A DNA stretch of 12,868 bases from DATKKX01 sp035542775 (GTDB lineage Bacteria > Planctomycetota > Phycisphaerae > UBA1845 > UTPLA1), in contig DATKKX010000154.1 in the NCBI GenBank assembly GCA_035542775.1, forward strand, positions 1 to 12,868. Direction: 5' to 3'. Made by a program: the position numbers and the translations under genes. The notes beneath the pieces were generated by a model. It did no database searches, was not told the DNA's origin, and worked only from the letters and a program-made list of their open reading frames with translations. Shown piece by piece: positions 12,814-12,868 of this stretch (within the stretch, counting starts at the first letter, position 1; every line of letters starts with the position of its first letter).

Positions 12814-12834
12814 GTGCTGAGTGCTGAGTGCTGG
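12814..12834 (+). repeat. Three tandem copies of a 7-base unit
   Basis: GTGCTGA occurs at 12814-12820 and 12821-12827, and GTGCTGG at 12828-12834. It lies just upstream of the small-peptide promoter, in non-coding DNA. It may be a slippage repeat. Confidence 0.6.
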
Positions 12835-12868
12835 GTGTGCTCTGTAGAAACCCTTAAAGCAATCTTCT

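Noticed and set aside
12599..12820. Plus-strand ORF of 73 codons over the small peptide
   Set aside because: It has no ribosome site and is the complement of a minus-strand gene with a promoter and a strong ribosome site.
1..12868. tRNA and rRNA genes
   Set aside because: I looked for T-loop and anticodon-arm patterns and for conserved rRNA stretches and saw none that I can support by eye.

Overview
The window is GC-rich bacterial DNA that most resembles an uncultured planctomycete. This is an inference from gene content, not from a marker gene. The pointers are: several lipoproteins without recognisable families, a CAAX-protease-related membrane protein of the kind often found with exosortase/PEP-CTERM sorting, a secreted beta-helix protein opening with an SLRQAI-type segment, and a cytoplasmic-looking GH20 enzyme. 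I see no rRNA, tRNA, CRISPR array, transposase or prophage gene.

Layout, left to right. From 1 to about 3640 all genes lie on the minus strand: ispD (3535-2783), a TPR-like lipoprotein with a proline-rich tail (2575-1538), a CPBP/CAAX-type intramembrane protease (1452-712), and the N-terminal part of a lipoprotein that runs off the left edge (522-1). A good sigma70-like promoter lies upstream of ispD, with a perfect 8-bp inverted repeat in its leader. From 3640 to 4590 no intact gene is convincing. The stretch holds a possible decayed minus-strand coding remnant, a hairpin, and an AT-richer patch with one 39-codon ORF. Then come a Mn-type superoxide dismutase (4725-5339, +) with its own promoter and a clear terminator, and a convergent large secreted beta-helix protein (7621-5666, -). 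Bacterioferritin (8459-7989, -) diverges from a lipoprotein (8752-9456, +). Next is a tightly coupled pair, a GH20 hexosaminidase-like enzyme (9553-11322) and a two-domain RidA/chorismatase (FkbO/Hyg5)-like protein (11324-12508), separated by one base. At the right end, on the minus strand, there is a 37-residue hydrophobic peptide gene (12726-12613) with its own promoter and a strong ribosome binding site.

How the genes fit together. ispD supplies the isoprenoid (MEP) pathway. The superoxide dismutase and bacterioferritin are separate single-gene units for oxidative and iron stress. GH20 and the RidA/chorismatase-like protein are probably made from one transcript and may act on linked substrates, though the link is not obvious. 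The most unusual items are the small peptide, which is built from two 11-residue amphipathic repeats, the GH20 plus chorismatase-like coupling, and the unexplained 3.6-4.6 kb region.
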